A DNA stretch of 64,000 nt from an uncultured cyanobacterium (GCA_937944885.1 CALFBB010000007.1:1-64000); one strand, 5' to 3'; counted from the stretch's first letter, positions 48,571 through 56,864 are shown. Notes: generated from the sequence alone by a model not told the origin. Numbers and translations are program-made.

Positions 48571-50082
48571 CTAGGCCAAGAACAGCTTGTAGGCAGGGTT
48601 TTGGCTCTCATCCCAGTAGCGGTAACCCAAGGTGTTTAAAAAACTCTGCCACTCGGTCATCTCGGAGCTGGGCACTTGGATGCCGATAACGACGCGCCCA
48701 TAATCGGCACCGTTGTTGCGGTAGTGAAATAAACTGATGTTCCAGTTAGGACTCATAGAGGCTAAGAACTTCATCAATGCACCGGGCCGTTCTGGGAACT
48801 CGAAGCGGTAGAGCAACTCGTTTTCGGCTAGGGGAGAACGGCCCCCCACCATGTGGCGCAGGTGCAATTTGGCCAGCTCGTCATCGGTGAGATCCAGGGT
48901 TTTGAAACCGGCCTGCTCGAAGGTACGGGCCATATGCTGAGCATCAGCTCGATCCCGCACCTGCAGCCCGACGAAAATGTGAGCTTCATGGGGATCGGCA
49001 ATTCGGTAGTTAAACTCCGTCAGGTTGCGCTGGCCAATGCAGGTACAAAACTTAAGGAAGCTGCCCCGCTGTTCGGGAATGGTCACGGCAAAAATAGCCT
49101 CCCGCTGTTCGCCAATCTCAGCTCGTTCTGCCACAAAGCGCAGCCGGTCGAAGTTCATGTTGGCGCCACAGGCAACGGCTACAAGGGTTTGCCCCTGGAT
49201 ACCGGTTTGGCTGACATAGGCTTTCAGACCGGCAATGGCCAGGGCACCGGCAGGCTCCAAGATGGAACGGGTATCTTCAAAGACATCTTTGATGGCTGCA
49301 CAGATGTCATCAGTACTGACACGAACAATTTCATCTACATACTGCTGACAAAGGCGAAAGGTTTCTTCCCCTACCTCCCGCACGGCCACACCATCGGCAA
49401 ACAAGCCCACCTGAGACAGGCGTATCCGCCGTCCTGCTTGTAGTGACTGATACATGGCATCAGAGTCCAGCGGTTCTACACCGATGATTTTGATTTCTGG
49501 GCGCAGACGTTTGACATAGGCGGCAATGCCGGAAATTAAGCCGCCACCGCCGATGGCAACGAAAATGGCATGGATAGGCTGTTGGTACTGGCGCAGGATT
49601 TCCATCCCAACTGTGCCCTGCCCGGCAATGACATGGGGATCATCGAAGGGGTGGATAAAGGTGAGGCTTTTTTCTGCCTCCAGTTGGCGGGCGTGGGCAT
49701 AGGCATCGTCGAAGGTATCTCCGTGGAGCACCACTTCCCCACCCCAGGAGCGTACAGCCTCTACTTTTACCTGTGGGGTGGTAACGGGCATAACAATCAT
49801 CGCGCGGGTACCCAGCCGTTGGGCTGCTAAGGCTACTCCCTGGGCGTGGTTACCGGCGGAAGCCGCAATTACTCCCTGGGCCAGTTGTTCTGCAGGAAGC
49901 TGGGCCATTTTGTTGTATGCCCCGCGCAACTTGAAGGAAAAAACGGATTGCATATCTTCCCGCTTTAGCCAGACAGGGTTTTTCAGGCGGCGGGAGAGAT
50001 TAAAAGCTGGCTCCAGGGGGGTTTCTTGGGCAACATCGTAAACACGGGCGGTTAGGATTTGGACAAGGTAATCGCAATACAT
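48571..50082 (-). CDS. ilvA: Threonine ammonia-lyase, biosynthetic
   Basis: 503 residues from the ATG at 50082 (MYCDYLVQILTARVYDVAQE); a longer start at 50124 is possible. The PLP-dependent catalytic domain has NPVWLKREDMQSVFSFKLRG, with the PLP lysine in SFKLRGAYNK, and the glycine loop AIGGGGLISGIAAYVKRLRP. Two ACT-like regulatory domains follow (FAVTIPEQRGSFLKFCTCIG and LLYRFEFPERPGALMKFLAS), which bind isoleucine and valine. It makes 2-oxobutanoate for isoleucine synthesis. It stands alone, divergent from the PNPOx-like gene. Confidence 0.96.
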   Translation of the reverse strand: MYCDYLVQILTARVYDVAQETPLEPAFNLSRRLKNPVWLKREDMQSVFSFKLRGAYNKMAQLPAEQLAQGVIAASAGNHAQGVALAAQRLGTRAMIVMPVTTPQVKVEAVRSWGGEVVLHGDTFDDAYAHARQLEAEKSLTFIHPFDDPHVIAGQGTVGMEILRQYQQPIHAIFVAIGGGGLISGIAAYVKRLRPEIKIIGVEPLDSDAMYQSLQAGRRIRLSQVGLFADGVAVREVGEETFRLCQQYVDEIVRVSTDDICAAIKDVFEDTRSILEPAGALAIAGLKAYVSQTGIQGQTLVAVACGANMNFDRLRFVAERAEIGEQREAIFAVTIPEQRGSFLKFCTCIGQRNLTEFNYRIADPHEAHIFVGLQVRDRADAQHMARTFEQAGFKTLDLTDDELAKLHLRHMVGGRSPLAENELLYRFEFPERPGALMKFLASMSPNWNISLFHYRNNGADYGRVVIGIQVPSSEMTEWQSFLNTLGYRYWDESQNPAYKLFLA

Positions 50083-50210
50083 AGGGAGATCCGGTTTGCC
50101 CAAGCGACAGAAAGGGGATCCCAATTATCTCAGGGATCCCTGACCTCTTTAGAAACCTCTGCTCAGTCAGTAGGGTGATAATGACGGAAGTAGGCTGAGA
50201 ACGAGCTTCT

Positions 50211-50690
50211 ATGTCTGCCGTAGACAATCTCAATGCTTTGCTGGATCTGCAACCGGTAGCCAGTTTGGCGGTGCTAGAGGCGGGATCCCCGGCGGTATCC
50301 TTGGTGCCCTTTGTGGTGCAACGGGATCCCTTGCGCTTTGCCATTTTCATCAGCGAGCTTTCCTCCCACACCCAAGCGTTACGGCAGGATAACCGTGCTG
50401 CCCTGATGATCCACGAGCCGCCTACCCCAGGGGATCCCCGCAGTAACCATGGGCTGATGCGGGTAATGGTGACAGGAGAAGCCGAGTTTCTCAGCCGAGA
50501 GGAGGCCCTAACACAGGGTTTTGAGCCCTTGTACCGAGCTAAGTACGAAATCGCCGAGATGCTGCTAGGCCTAGCAGACTTTCACTTTTGCCAGATCACC
50601 CCCAAAGCCGGTAGCTTCATTCAAGGATTTGGGCAAGCCTTTCGCCTCAGCGGCCCTAATCTGGATCGGCTAGAGCACATCAGCCGTTAG
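50211..50690 (+). CDS. PNPOx-like FMN-binding split-barrel protein (HugZ-type)
   Basis: 159 residues. The N-terminal region LNALLDLQPVASLAVLEAGS, then VSLVPFVVQRDPLRFAIFIS ELSSHTQAL, matches the pyridoxamine-phosphate-oxidase-like split barrel. The ELSSHTQALRQDNRAALMIH segment is shared with heme-utilisation proteins of the HugZ/HutZ group. FLSREEALTQGFEPLYRAKY and FHFCQITPKAGSFIQGFGQA, near the C-terminus, also fit that group (the GGFGxA motif). It may bind FMN or heme. Cyanobacterial members are mostly uncharacterised. Its last 11 bases overlap the convergent hydrolase gene. Confidence 0.85.
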   Translation: MSAVDNLNALLDLQPVASLAVLEAGSPAVSLVPFVVQRDPLRFAIFISELSSHTQALRQDNRAALMIHEPPTPGDPRSNHGLMRVMVTGEAEFLSREEALTQGFEPLYRAKYEIAEMLLGLADFHFCQITPKAGSFIQGFGQAFRLSGPNLDRLEHISR

Positions 50691-51639
50691 CAGAGGCTGC
50701 CGTAGAGTCTTGTTTGGATTTGGACAGGGATCCGTGAATCCAATCCAGCAGGAGCGGGTTAACCAGTTCTGGAGCTTCATCTTGCGGGCAGTGACCGACT
50801 CCTGCCAAGGGAATAAATCCAACCACGCAGGGAAACTCGGCCAAAGCCCGGCCCAAGGCAATCGGTTCCCAGGGATCCGCTTCTCCCCACAGGATCAACA
50901 CTGGACAGGTAAGCTGGGGAAGGAGATCCTCCGCTAGGGGCCCTTGAGAGTAGCGCACAAAGGCCAGAAAGACCTCCGCCGCGCCCGGGTCGCGGGCAGG
51001 TTTGAGCAGGGTTTGTACCAATTCATCAGTAACTGCCTCTTTGCGCCCATAAGCCTGCAACAGGATGTTTTTGATGGCCCCTGCCTGGGCCACTTGTGCA
51101 AAGAAAAAGTGACCTAAAAGGGGCCACCCCAATAGAGTTTGGATCAAAGGAGTGGACCAGCGCCGCCACCAAGGGATCTGCTGCTGTTTGCGTTCATGGA
51201 GCAGCCGCAGCGAGGGATCCAACATCGCCACCCCCAAGACCGAAGTCGGGTCCATGACAGCAGCCTGTAAAGCAACAATACAGCCAATTGAGTTGCCCAC
51301 CAGATAAACCGGCTCCCCTATGACCTCCTTGACAAAATCCACCACCAAGGATCCCCAAGTTTCAAAAGTGTAGGGCAACGGCACCCCAGGCCGAGGCTTT
51401 GCCGATCCACCAAAGCCCAACAAATCGACAGCATAAGCGCGACAGTGTTGCCCCAGCACCGGCAAATTTTTGCGCCAATGGTCGCTACTGGCCCCAAATC
51501 CATGGATCAGCAGCACCGCCGGCCCTATAGAGCCTACCTGTTGGTAGCGAATGGATAGAGCTCGCCATTGCCAGTGATGCTCTACCTTTGCCGGCACAGA
51601 GGGTAGGGGCTGTTCTTCGCTGCACATTAGGGATCCCAA
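50680..51639 (-). CDS. Alpha/beta-fold hydrolase
   Basis: 319 residues; an internal ATG at 51627 is an alternative start. The oxyanion region is AVLLIHGFGASSDHWRKNLP. The nucleophile Ser is in LVGNSIGCIVALQAA (GNSIG elbow), the acid is near LILWGEADPWEP, and the His is in VGHCPQDEAPELV. The GNSIG/GFGGSAKPRP pattern is shared with cyanobacterial and chloroplast hydrolases near the pheophytinase group. The substrate is unknown. The cap is hydrophobic (TPLIQTLLGWPLLGHFFFAQ), suggesting a lipid-like substrate or membrane contact. Confidence 0.85.
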   Translation of the reverse strand: MGSLMCSEEQPLPSVPAKVEHHWQWRALSIRYQQVGSIGPAVLLIHGFGASSDHWRKNLPVLGQHCRAYAVDLLGFGGSAKPRPGVPLPYTFETWGSLVVDFVKEVIGEPVYLVGNSIGCIVALQAAVMDPTSVLGVAMLDPSLRLLHERKQQQIPWWRRWSTPLIQTLLGWPLLGHFFFAQVAQAGAIKNILLQAYGRKEAVTDELVQTLLKPARDPGAAEVFLAFVRYSQGPLAEDLLPQLTCPVLILWGEADPWEPIALGRALAEFPCVVGFIPLAGVGHCPQDEAPELVNPLLLDWIHGSLSKSKQDSTAASANG

Positions 51640-51964
51640 GTCAGTGATGCTGATCCTACTTTTACATAGCTTTACGTTTTCATCCCTATCCCAACACCGC
51701 AGGGATCCCTTTCAAAGCAATCACGTCGGCGCAAGGGATGGACTCCATAAACCTCTGGATTGGGGATATAGAGGCAGCAGCTCTTGCCACGGTTAAGCAG
51801 AGGAGAACAGGAGCCTTGGATACCCTCCATTGACTCATTCAGCAGAGCATAGCTACAAACCAGGGGATTGGGTTGTCAGCCTTGCTGCGGATGAATGCGA
51901 AGCTGCTCCCTAGGAGGGAGGAGAGCTGTTAAGACACTCACCCTGTTGAGAGAAGCCCTGTTCT
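51640..51964. other. Non-coding gap upstream of the small-peptide unit
   Basis: About 325 bases between the hydrolase start and the promoter at 51965. No protein-like frame, tRNA or repeat was recognised. Confidence 0.5.
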
Positions 51965-51993
51965 TTGACACGATTAACATAAACTAATAAACT
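51965..51993 (+). promoter_or_regulatory. Consensus sigma-70-type promoter
   Basis: TTGACA (51965-51970) and TAAACT (51988-51993) are separated by exactly 17 bases. Transcription would start near 52000, giving a leader of about 97 bases to the small ORF at 52097. The -35 is a perfect consensus. Confidence 0.6.
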
Positions 51994-52096
51994 ACAAGCA
52001 AGTCTTGTTAAGATAAGAGGTTAAGAAGGTTCCGACTCTGCTGGCAAGGCTCCCCCCATTCCTCATCTCTAAGCAATCTCACTTAAGGACTGACCT

Positions 52097-52168
52097 ATGG
52101 CGCTGGTTGCCCTGTTCATTTTCGTGATGTACCTGATTGTTTCCAGGCTGAATGCGCAAGCAGATTGA
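52097..52168 (+). CDS. Candidate 23-residue single-helix membrane peptide
   Basis: ATG at 52097, stop at 52166-52168. The peptide starts MALVALFIFVMYLIVSRL and ends NAQAD: a near-perfect transmembrane helix followed by a short polar tail. TAAGGA at 52084-52089 is a good Shine-Dalgarno 7 bases before the ATG. A consensus promoter lies upstream and a strong hairpin immediately follows the stop. The layout is like that of the tiny photosystem, cytochrome b6f and NDH subunits of cyanobacteria. It does not match the PetL, PetN, PetG, PetM, PsbT, PsbI, PsbX, PsbM or PsaM sequences I can recall. Function unknown. Confidence 0.6.
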   Translation: MALVALFIFVMYLIVSRLNAQAD

Positions 52169-52171
52169 TTT

Positions 52172-52197
52172 GGGATTTTGATAGGCTATCAAAACCC
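52172..52197 (+). terminator. Strong hairpin after the small ORF
   Basis: GGG (52172-52174) and TTTTGATAG (52176-52184) pair with CTATCAAAA (52186-52194) and CCC (52195-52197), with one bulged A and a tight loop. It starts 3 bases past the small ORF stop. There is no T tract after it, so it may be an RNA-stabilising or processing hairpin rather than a classical terminator. Confidence 0.5.
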
Positions 52198-52312
52198 GTT
52201 CCTGCGCTCTGCCCGTCGTGTCGGCAATGCGTAGCGACAGGCACTCTGGCTATAGTAGCTTTCCGAACATCTCAGTGTCGGTAGCATAATACGATACTGA
52301 CTTCTGTGGCGA

Positions 52313-52498
52313 GTGACAGTGCTTCTTGATAGACTACTTGACAGATTATTGGGTCTTTCTGGAGTCCGAATTCAAGAGTTTGTGGAGTTAGACCGCCAAG
52401 TTACCCTCAAACTAGATCAGGAAACTAGATCTGGCCTCTGGCAAGATGATTCATTCTTGTTTTCGCCAGAACGAGGGTTTGCGTCGAGACCAAGTTGA
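52313..52498 (+). pseudogene. N-terminal relic of an ISL3-like transposase
   Basis: A GTG-started 61-codon frame begins MTVLLDRLLDRLLGLSGVRI and continues QEFVELDRQVTLKLDQETR. This resembles the LL-LPGV-V-------V-L-L start of ISL3-family transposases. The zinc-finger and catalytic parts are missing. It is followed directly by a relic of a different IS family. Confidence 0.5.
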
Positions 52499-52503
52499 AG
52501 GAA

Positions 52504-52756
52504 TATTCAATTCAACAGTATTCCTTACTCCTCATAAGCCTGGAAGAGCCGAAGGGAGAAAGGATTGAATACCTGCTGCCATATCCACCAGGCTTTAATC
52601 CTATTGAGATGGTGTGGTCAGTCATGAAGGCTTTCGTTCATCTTTGTTGCTAACGAGGAATAGCAGCATTAGAGAAACTGGGAGAGATAGGCTTGTATTT
52701 GATTAAGGCTTCATCATTTAGTAACTGGTTTAGTAACCGGTTTGCAAAGTGTTGCT
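52504..52756 (+). pseudogene. C-terminal relic of an IS630-family transposase
   Basis: In one frame the DNA reads LEEPKGERIEYLLPYPPGFN then PIEMVWSVMKAF. This is the conserved IS630 DDE C-terminus (LPPYSP-FNPIE--WS--K, where E is the catalytic Glu). A stop at 52651-52653 interrupts it, and the frame then continues RGIAALEKLGEIGLYLIKAS SFSNWF to a second stop at 52754-52756. A 12-bp tandem duplication (TTTAGTAACTGG/TTTAGTAACCGG, 52717-52740) lies in the tail. The first two-thirds of the gene are missing. Confidence 0.8.
52717..52740. repeat. 12-bp tandem duplication in the IS630 relic
   Basis: TTTAGTAACTGG at 52717-52728 is followed by TTTAGTAACCGG at 52729-52740, with one mismatch. The length keeps frame. 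Confidence 0.9.
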
Positions 52757-54293
52757 AAGGAAAAGAGAAGGTAAATTGACCCGCCACTCCTGTCGAAGTC
52801 GCTGCCCCATTGAAAGTTTCAAGGGTTTGATTAGGGGTTGTACCCTTTCGTAGCGTTACCGTAAAGGGAATGGGCGCAGTTGACTGGGAGCACCGCTGAA
52901 ACAGTGCTACCTCAATGCGATACCGTCCTGCAGGAGGAGTAGAGGCCCAAAAGACATTCTCCACAGGATTCGGGGTTACTCCAGCACAATCAGCATTGGC
53001 GTCGACATCCAACTGCCCCCCAGAGGGAATACGCCGATTGTTAAAAGATACTGTCTGCTGACCGGGATCCGTAACGTAGAGATCCAAATCATCAATCGTA
53101 TTCCAGTTGAGAGTGATTTGAATAGGGCCAGTCCTTAGGGGGGGAGTTGTGGGTGTGGGTGTTGGCGTCGGCGTGGGTGTGGGTGTGGAGGTTAGTCCGG
53201 GTTCCGCAACTATCTGAGCAAAGTTTCCTTGGAAACTATTGTTCGCCCGATAACTGGCCACTACAGATGCCGGTGTACCCGCAGCCACCTGAATGGCTAC
53301 CCCTGTGCCACTACCCCTAGTGAGAAAAGTATTCTCTGTCAGGGTGCGGGCTTGAATCCCCTGCAAAATACGAATGCCGACACTCCCGGCAATTGCACCC
53401 ACCGTGATCCGATTCGACTGAATCGCCGGCACCGCACCTGCTCCATCCAGTTGAATGCCGGTGGTGCCGCTGCCACCTTGGCGAGCCGCAACCGCCAAAC
53501 TGGTCGTCGGTGGATCCCCCTCAATTTGGTTGTTGCGAAACACTCCGCCCGAGTTGTCACCGTAGCGAGCAGCTAAAGCCCCCAAAGCCTGCAACAGAAT
53601 GGCGCTGTTCTCAATCGTGGGATTGCTGCCCGGCACCGTGCCGATACCTACCCCACCGGTTTTACTCACGATCGTCGAGGTGCGGCTGATGCGACCATTT
53701 CCAGACACCTGCACACAGGGATCCAAAAATTGCTGGCACAAAATCTGCGCCAGTTGTCCTAGCACGCCTTCCAGCACAGCCGCATTGCCGTTGACCAAGA
53801 CATTGGAGCGAGGGTCATTGAGGGTGACTTTGCTGGGTTGAAAGGTGCCATTGTTCACCTGAACCCGTCCCCCTCCCAGGAGCACTTCAACCCCTTGCAG
53901 GCTGGTCTGGCTAGGGATGACCAAGTCGAAAGGGCCAGTCGCAATCTCGTAGGGTGCAGAGCTACGGATAGCAATGCGCCCCCCATTGGTGCCATCACCG
54001 CCATCCAGAGCCAGGTTACCCTGCAGGGTTTCACGCCCTGCCCTCAAAATCTCGATGATCACCTCTAGCCCGGCAGTCGCGTTTTGTAGGCGTTGGGCCT
54101 CGGCAGTGGCATCAGCCAGCTTGGTCAAGGGGCCATTCACAGGATCCACCCGCAGGGTGACCGATCCAGAAGATGGAGGAAGAGAGGGCGAGCCACCGGT
54201 GCCGCCGCCTCCGCAGCCGAAGACAAACCCTGCCACTAAAGGCAGCAGTAAAGAGTGACTCCGTCTGCGCAAACTTGCCCTTACCTGGTTCAT
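52755..54293 (-). CDS. Secreted beta-helix lipoprotein with Thr-Pro linker and C-terminal YfaP-like domain
   Basis: 512 residues. The N-terminus SLLLPLVAGFVFGCGGGGTG is a lipoprotein signal with lipobox FGC. Residues about 50-370 look like a right-handed parallel beta-helix (short Asn/Gly-rich repeats such as NNGTFQPSKVTLNDPRSNVL, NQIEGDPP, GIQLDGAGAVPAIQSNRITV), a pectate-lyase-like/DUF1565 fold. A linker of seven Thr-Pro pairs (STPTPTPTP...) follows. The C-terminal ~120 residues contain LNWNTIDDLDLYVTDPGQQT and ENVFWASTPPAGRYRIEVAL, the pattern of DUF2135/YfaP-like domains. It is probably anchored outside the cytoplasm and binds polysaccharide or surface material. Its stop codon lies against the end of the IS630 relic. 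Confidence 0.8.
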   Translation of the reverse strand: MNQVRASLRRRSHSLLLPLVAGFVFGCGGGGTGGSPSLPPSSGSVTLRVDPVNGPLTKLADATAEAQRLQNATAGLEVIIEILRAGRETLQGNLALDGGDGTNGGRIAIRSSAPYEIATGPFDLVIPSQTSLQGVEVLLGGGRVQVNNGTFQPSKVTLNDPRSNVLVNGNAAVLEGVLGQLAQILCQQFLDPCVQVSGNGRISRTSTIVSKTGGVGIGTVPGSNPTIENSAILLQALGALAARYGDNSGGVFRNNQIEGDPPTTSLAVAARQGGSGTTGIQLDGAGAVPAIQSNRITVGAIAGSVGIRILQGIQARTLTENTFLTRGSGTGVAIQVAAGTPASVVASYRANNSFQGNFAQIVAEPGLTSTPTPTPTPTPTPTTPPLRTGPIQITLNWNTIDDLDLYVTDPGQQTVSFNNRRIPSGGQLDVDANADCAGVTPNPVENVFWASTPPAGRYRIEVALFQRCSQSTAPIPFTVTLRKGTTPNQTLETFNGAATSTGVAGQFTFSFP

Positions 54294-54773
54294 GGGTTAG
54301 GATTCCTTAATCTGATAATTTGATTTACTTGGGCGAAAACCTACGTGCGGCAGCGGGCACAGACGCTGCTGAAAAGCACAGCTCAAAAGCACAGAAGGCA
54401 AAGCAGAGCTAAATACCCTGACCAAAAGTATACCTAGATAGAGTCCCCTCAAAGGAGGATCCTCTAAAAGTTAAATCTTTTTAAGTTTTTCAAGAATATT
54501 GCAATCAATTACCGGCAAACTGTTGTTTACCCTGGGGGAATGGATCTCCTAGCAAAGGAGCCATAGCTTTTTGAGCAGTATTGGTGCTAGCTGCTACAGT
54601 TTCCTTGCAGGCTTGACCCGCCGCTTGTATGGGCTCATGTTTTGTATGCATTTGGGAAAAAGCGGCATTTAGAACTGCAGGCAGGCTGAAAAATCTTTTG
54701 GCTCATCTATCACAGCCCTACCCGCTTGGGCTAGTCTGAATGCAGCTGAGGGTTGGGACAAAGGGATCCACCA
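54294..54773. other. AT-rich non-coding gap with a 13-bp repeat
   Basis: About 480 bases. AAAAGCACAGCTC at 54372-54384 is followed by AAAAGCACAGAAG, a degenerate 13-bp tandem copy. No gene, tRNA or known RNA was recognised. The right end should hold the promoter of the next gene, but no clear elements stand out. Confidence 0.5.
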
Positions 54774-55334
54774 ATGGGACTGTTCGACGATCTGATCCGA
54801 TTTTTGGAAACTCGCCTAGAAGAGTTTCTCAGGGCCCATCCCGAAATCGAGTTGCAAGCTCTAGAGGATCAACTGCGTCAGCAGGAAGCCGAGACGCTCA
54901 GACTCCTGCAAGAGAGCCGCGCCCAAGAGCAAGCCCTACAAAGGAGCATTCTCAACTTAGGAGAGGAAATCAAAACCTGGCACTTTCGCATTGAAAAGGC
55001 CCAACGAGCTAATCGTCCGGATCTGGCCCAAGGAGCCCAACAGCGCGAGGCAGAACTCTTGCAGAAGGGCAGTCAGTTGTGGAACCAGATGAAAACCCTG
55101 AAGGATAAAATCCAGCAAATGGAGGCATTGCTACCACAAATTCAACAGCGTCGCCAAGAGGTGAAAACCAAATTACAAGAAGTCAAAGCTGCCCAAGCCC
55201 AACCTGGCAACAACCAGGATTTTGGGTTTGGCAATTGGGGGAAGCCTGACAATGCTTGGGATGATTTGGAAAAACAATTCCGTCAGCTAGAGGTGGAAGA
55301 AGAGTTGTACAAGCTCAGACAACAAAAACGATAG
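54774..55334 (+). CDS. TIGR04376-like coiled-coil cyanobacterial protein
   Basis: 186 residues from the ATG at 54774 (MGLFDDLIRFLETRLEEFLR), preferred over a start seven codons earlier. The protein is almost entirely alpha-helical coiled coil (about 20-150: EIELQALEDQLRQQEAETLR, LNLGEEIKTWHFRIEKAQRA). A Gly/Asn-rich hinge (NNQDFGFGNWGKP) precedes a final helix. The MGLFDD start and LQALEDQLRQQE segment match the conserved cyanobacterial family I recall as TIGR04376. No function is known. Confidence 0.75.
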   Translation: MGLFDDLIRFLETRLEEFLRAHPEIELQALEDQLRQQEAETLRLLQESRAQEQALQRSILNLGEEIKTWHFRIEKAQRANRPDLAQGAQQREAELLQKGSQLWNQMKTLKDKIQQMEALLPQIQQRRQEVKTKLQEVKAAQAQPGNNQDFGFGNWGKPDNAWDDLEKQFRQLEVEEELYKLRQQKR

Positions 55335-55337
55335 GCC

Positions 55338-55517
55338 TCATCCGGAATCTCTGACCCATTCAGGATCTGTCTGACGTTGTCCCTGCCCATACCCTGCCCA
55401 TAAGGGATTCTCGGGGCCGCCGGAGCTTCCACGTGTTTCGCGCAACACCGTTAAAGTGAGCAAATAGGGCAACTGCCAGAGAGCTTGGCCCAATAACAGG
55501 GGGAAGAGCAAGCCCAC
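55338..55517 (-). CDS. Candidate 59-residue membrane protein
   Basis: A minus-strand frame opens with GTG at 55517 and reads GLLFPLLLGQALWQLPYLLT, then LTVLRETRGSSGGPENPLWA, to a stop at 55338. It has one plausible transmembrane helix and a polar tail. An 11-bp tandem duplication (55381-55402) is inside. AGGGG sits only 2 bases before the GTG, too close for a good ribosome-binding site. It could be a real small protein, a gene fragment, or chance. Confidence 0.3.
   Translation of the reverse strand: MGLLFPLLLGQALWQLPYLLTLTVLRETRGSSGGPENPLWAGYGQGQRQTDPEWVRDSG
55381..55402. repeat. 11-bp exact tandem duplication
   Basis: CCCTGCCCATA occurs at 55381-55391 and again at 55392-55402. Confidence 0.95.
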
Positions 55518-55540
55518 ACCCCTAGAAGGGGTTTAGTTTT
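55518..55540 (+). terminator. Rho-independent terminator
   Basis: ACCCCT (55518-55523) pairs with AGGGGT (55527-55532) around a 3-base loop and is followed by TTTAGTTTT to 55540. It lies about 185 bases after the TIGR04376-like gene and 120 bases before thiO. Confidence 0.6.
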
Positions 55541-55658
55541 CCAGACGAGCCTGCCTTAAGCTTTGCCGCCGGTACTGTTCCTGGCAAACTTTGTTAGTGC
55601 CTGAGCCATCTAGCTGCTTATCCCAAAGGATTTGAGAGCTATCCACCCCTCCTGGGCT

Positions 55659-56864
55659 ATGGTATCAATTATGGAAAAACAGACCCTCTGGTTAAAATCG
55701 GCAACAGCCCTTGAGCCTCTTCCCTCAAAACGAGGGGATCCCGTACTGGTTATCGGGGCCGGACTCATCGGTCGTCTCCTAGCCTCTACGCTTGCCAGCC
55801 AGGGGCACCCTGTCCGGATCGTGGATACTGCCGCCGGCGCAGCAGCAGGGGGTGGCGCAGCTTGGGTAGCAGCAGCCATGCTGGCCCCCTTGGCAGAGTC
55901 AATAGCGACCGAGACCAATGTTGTTGCCCAAGGGTACTATGCCTTGGCACGCTGGCCACAGCTCCTCTCCAGTCTTCCTCAGCCGGTTTTTTTTCAGCAG
56001 CAGGGGACGCTGATCCTCTGGCACCGACAGGATGCTGGTGAGGCGCAGCGGTTTATGGACTTGCTCGCAAGGGTTCAGAACAGACTGCAAGAGTTGCCTG
56101 CCCCTCAACCTCTGAATTCCCAGTCTCTGGCCGAACTTGAGCCGGCTCTAGCCGGTCGGTTTAGCCAAGGCTTGTACCTACCGCAAGAAGGTCAGCTGGA
56201 CAACCGTCAATTGCTTGCGGCTCTTTTGGCCAACCTACGTGAGCACGGTGTGGAAGTGGAGTGGAATTGCCCTCTGGATTATGAAACAGCCCATCGCTGG
56301 CAAGAACGGAGTGGGGGCTGGGTACTGGACTGCCGCGGCCTAGGCGCACAGAAGGAGTGGCGCTGGGGTGGGCCTCTGCGGGGGGTACGGGGGGAGGTTA
56401 TTCGGCTCTATGCTCCCGAGGTTAGCCTGCAGCGTCCAACCCGGCTGCTTCACCCCCGCTACCCGATTTACATTGCTCCCAAGCAGGATCATCTTTTCGT
56501 AATCGGGGCTACCGAGATTGAAACAGAAGATCTGTCGCCAGTGAGTGTCCGCTCTGTTTTGGAGTTGCTCAGCGCTGCATACGTGGTTCATTCGGGTTTT
56601 GCAGAAGCCCGGATCCTGGAGCTCAACAGCCAATGTCGGCCAACGCTACCGGATAACCTACCGGCAGTGGTAGAAGTAGCACCTCGGTTTCTGCAAATTA
56701 ACGGTCTGTACCGGCATGGCTTCATGATTTCCCCTGCCATCCACGATGCTGTCTTAGAATACATACACCAGGGCTGTAACTCTCTGGCCAAGCAGCTAGG
56801 CCTAGCCTTCGAGACAGCCAACAGCAGCAACTCTGTTCACGGTTCGGTTCAGGTTTCACCCTGA
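55659..56864 (+). CDS. thiO: Glycine oxidase ThiO
   Basis: 401 residues from the ATG at 55659; MEKQTLW at 55671 is an alternative. FAD-dependent oxidase of the DAO fold: PVLVIGAGLIGRLLASTLAS with AWVAAAMLAPLAE (the GxAxxxAAGMLxP-type motif). LDCRGLGAQKEWRWGGPLRG VRGEV is the conserved D..G...RP-RG-GE segment. HPRYPIYIAPKQDHLFVIGA TEIE and LPDNLPAVVEVAPRFLQING LYRHG fit ThiO. It oxidises glycine to iminoglycine for thiazole synthesis. The role is supported by thiS and thiG directly downstream. No TPP riboswitch was recognised upstream. Confidence 0.9.
   Translation: MVSIMEKQTLWLKSATALEPLPSKRGDPVLVIGAGLIGRLLASTLASQGHPVRIVDTAAGAAAGGGAAWVAAAMLAPLAESIATETNVVAQGYYALARWPQLLSSLPQPVFFQQQGTLILWHRQDAGEAQRFMDLLARVQNRLQELPAPQPLNSQSLAELEPALAGRFSQGLYLPQEGQLDNRQLLAALLANLREHGVEVEWNCPLDYETAHRWQERSGGWVLDCRGLGAQKEWRWGGPLRGVRGEVIRLYAPEVSLQRPTRLLHPRYPIYIAPKQDHLFVIGATEIETEDLSPVSVRSVLELLSAAYVVHSGFAEARILELNSQCRPTLPDNLPAVVEVAPRFLQINGLYRHGFMISPAIHDAVLEYIHQGCNSLAKQLGLAFETANSSNSVHGSVQVSP

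Noticed and set aside
52208-52250. Third copy of the intergenic repeat near the small-peptide unit
   Set aside because: Only about 19 of 25 positions match in a palindromic GC-rich stretch, and the second block is missing, so it is not listed as a copy.
53145-53195. Possible CRISPR or minisatellite from the GTGGGT-type repeats
   Set aside because: The repeats are the in-frame codons of the Thr-Pro linker in the lipoprotein gene. No CRISPR repeat-spacer pattern occurs anywhere in the window.
55335-55660. TPP riboswitch upstream of thiO
   Set aside because: The conserved CUGAGA and ACCUGA-like segments of the thi-box could not be found before thiO.
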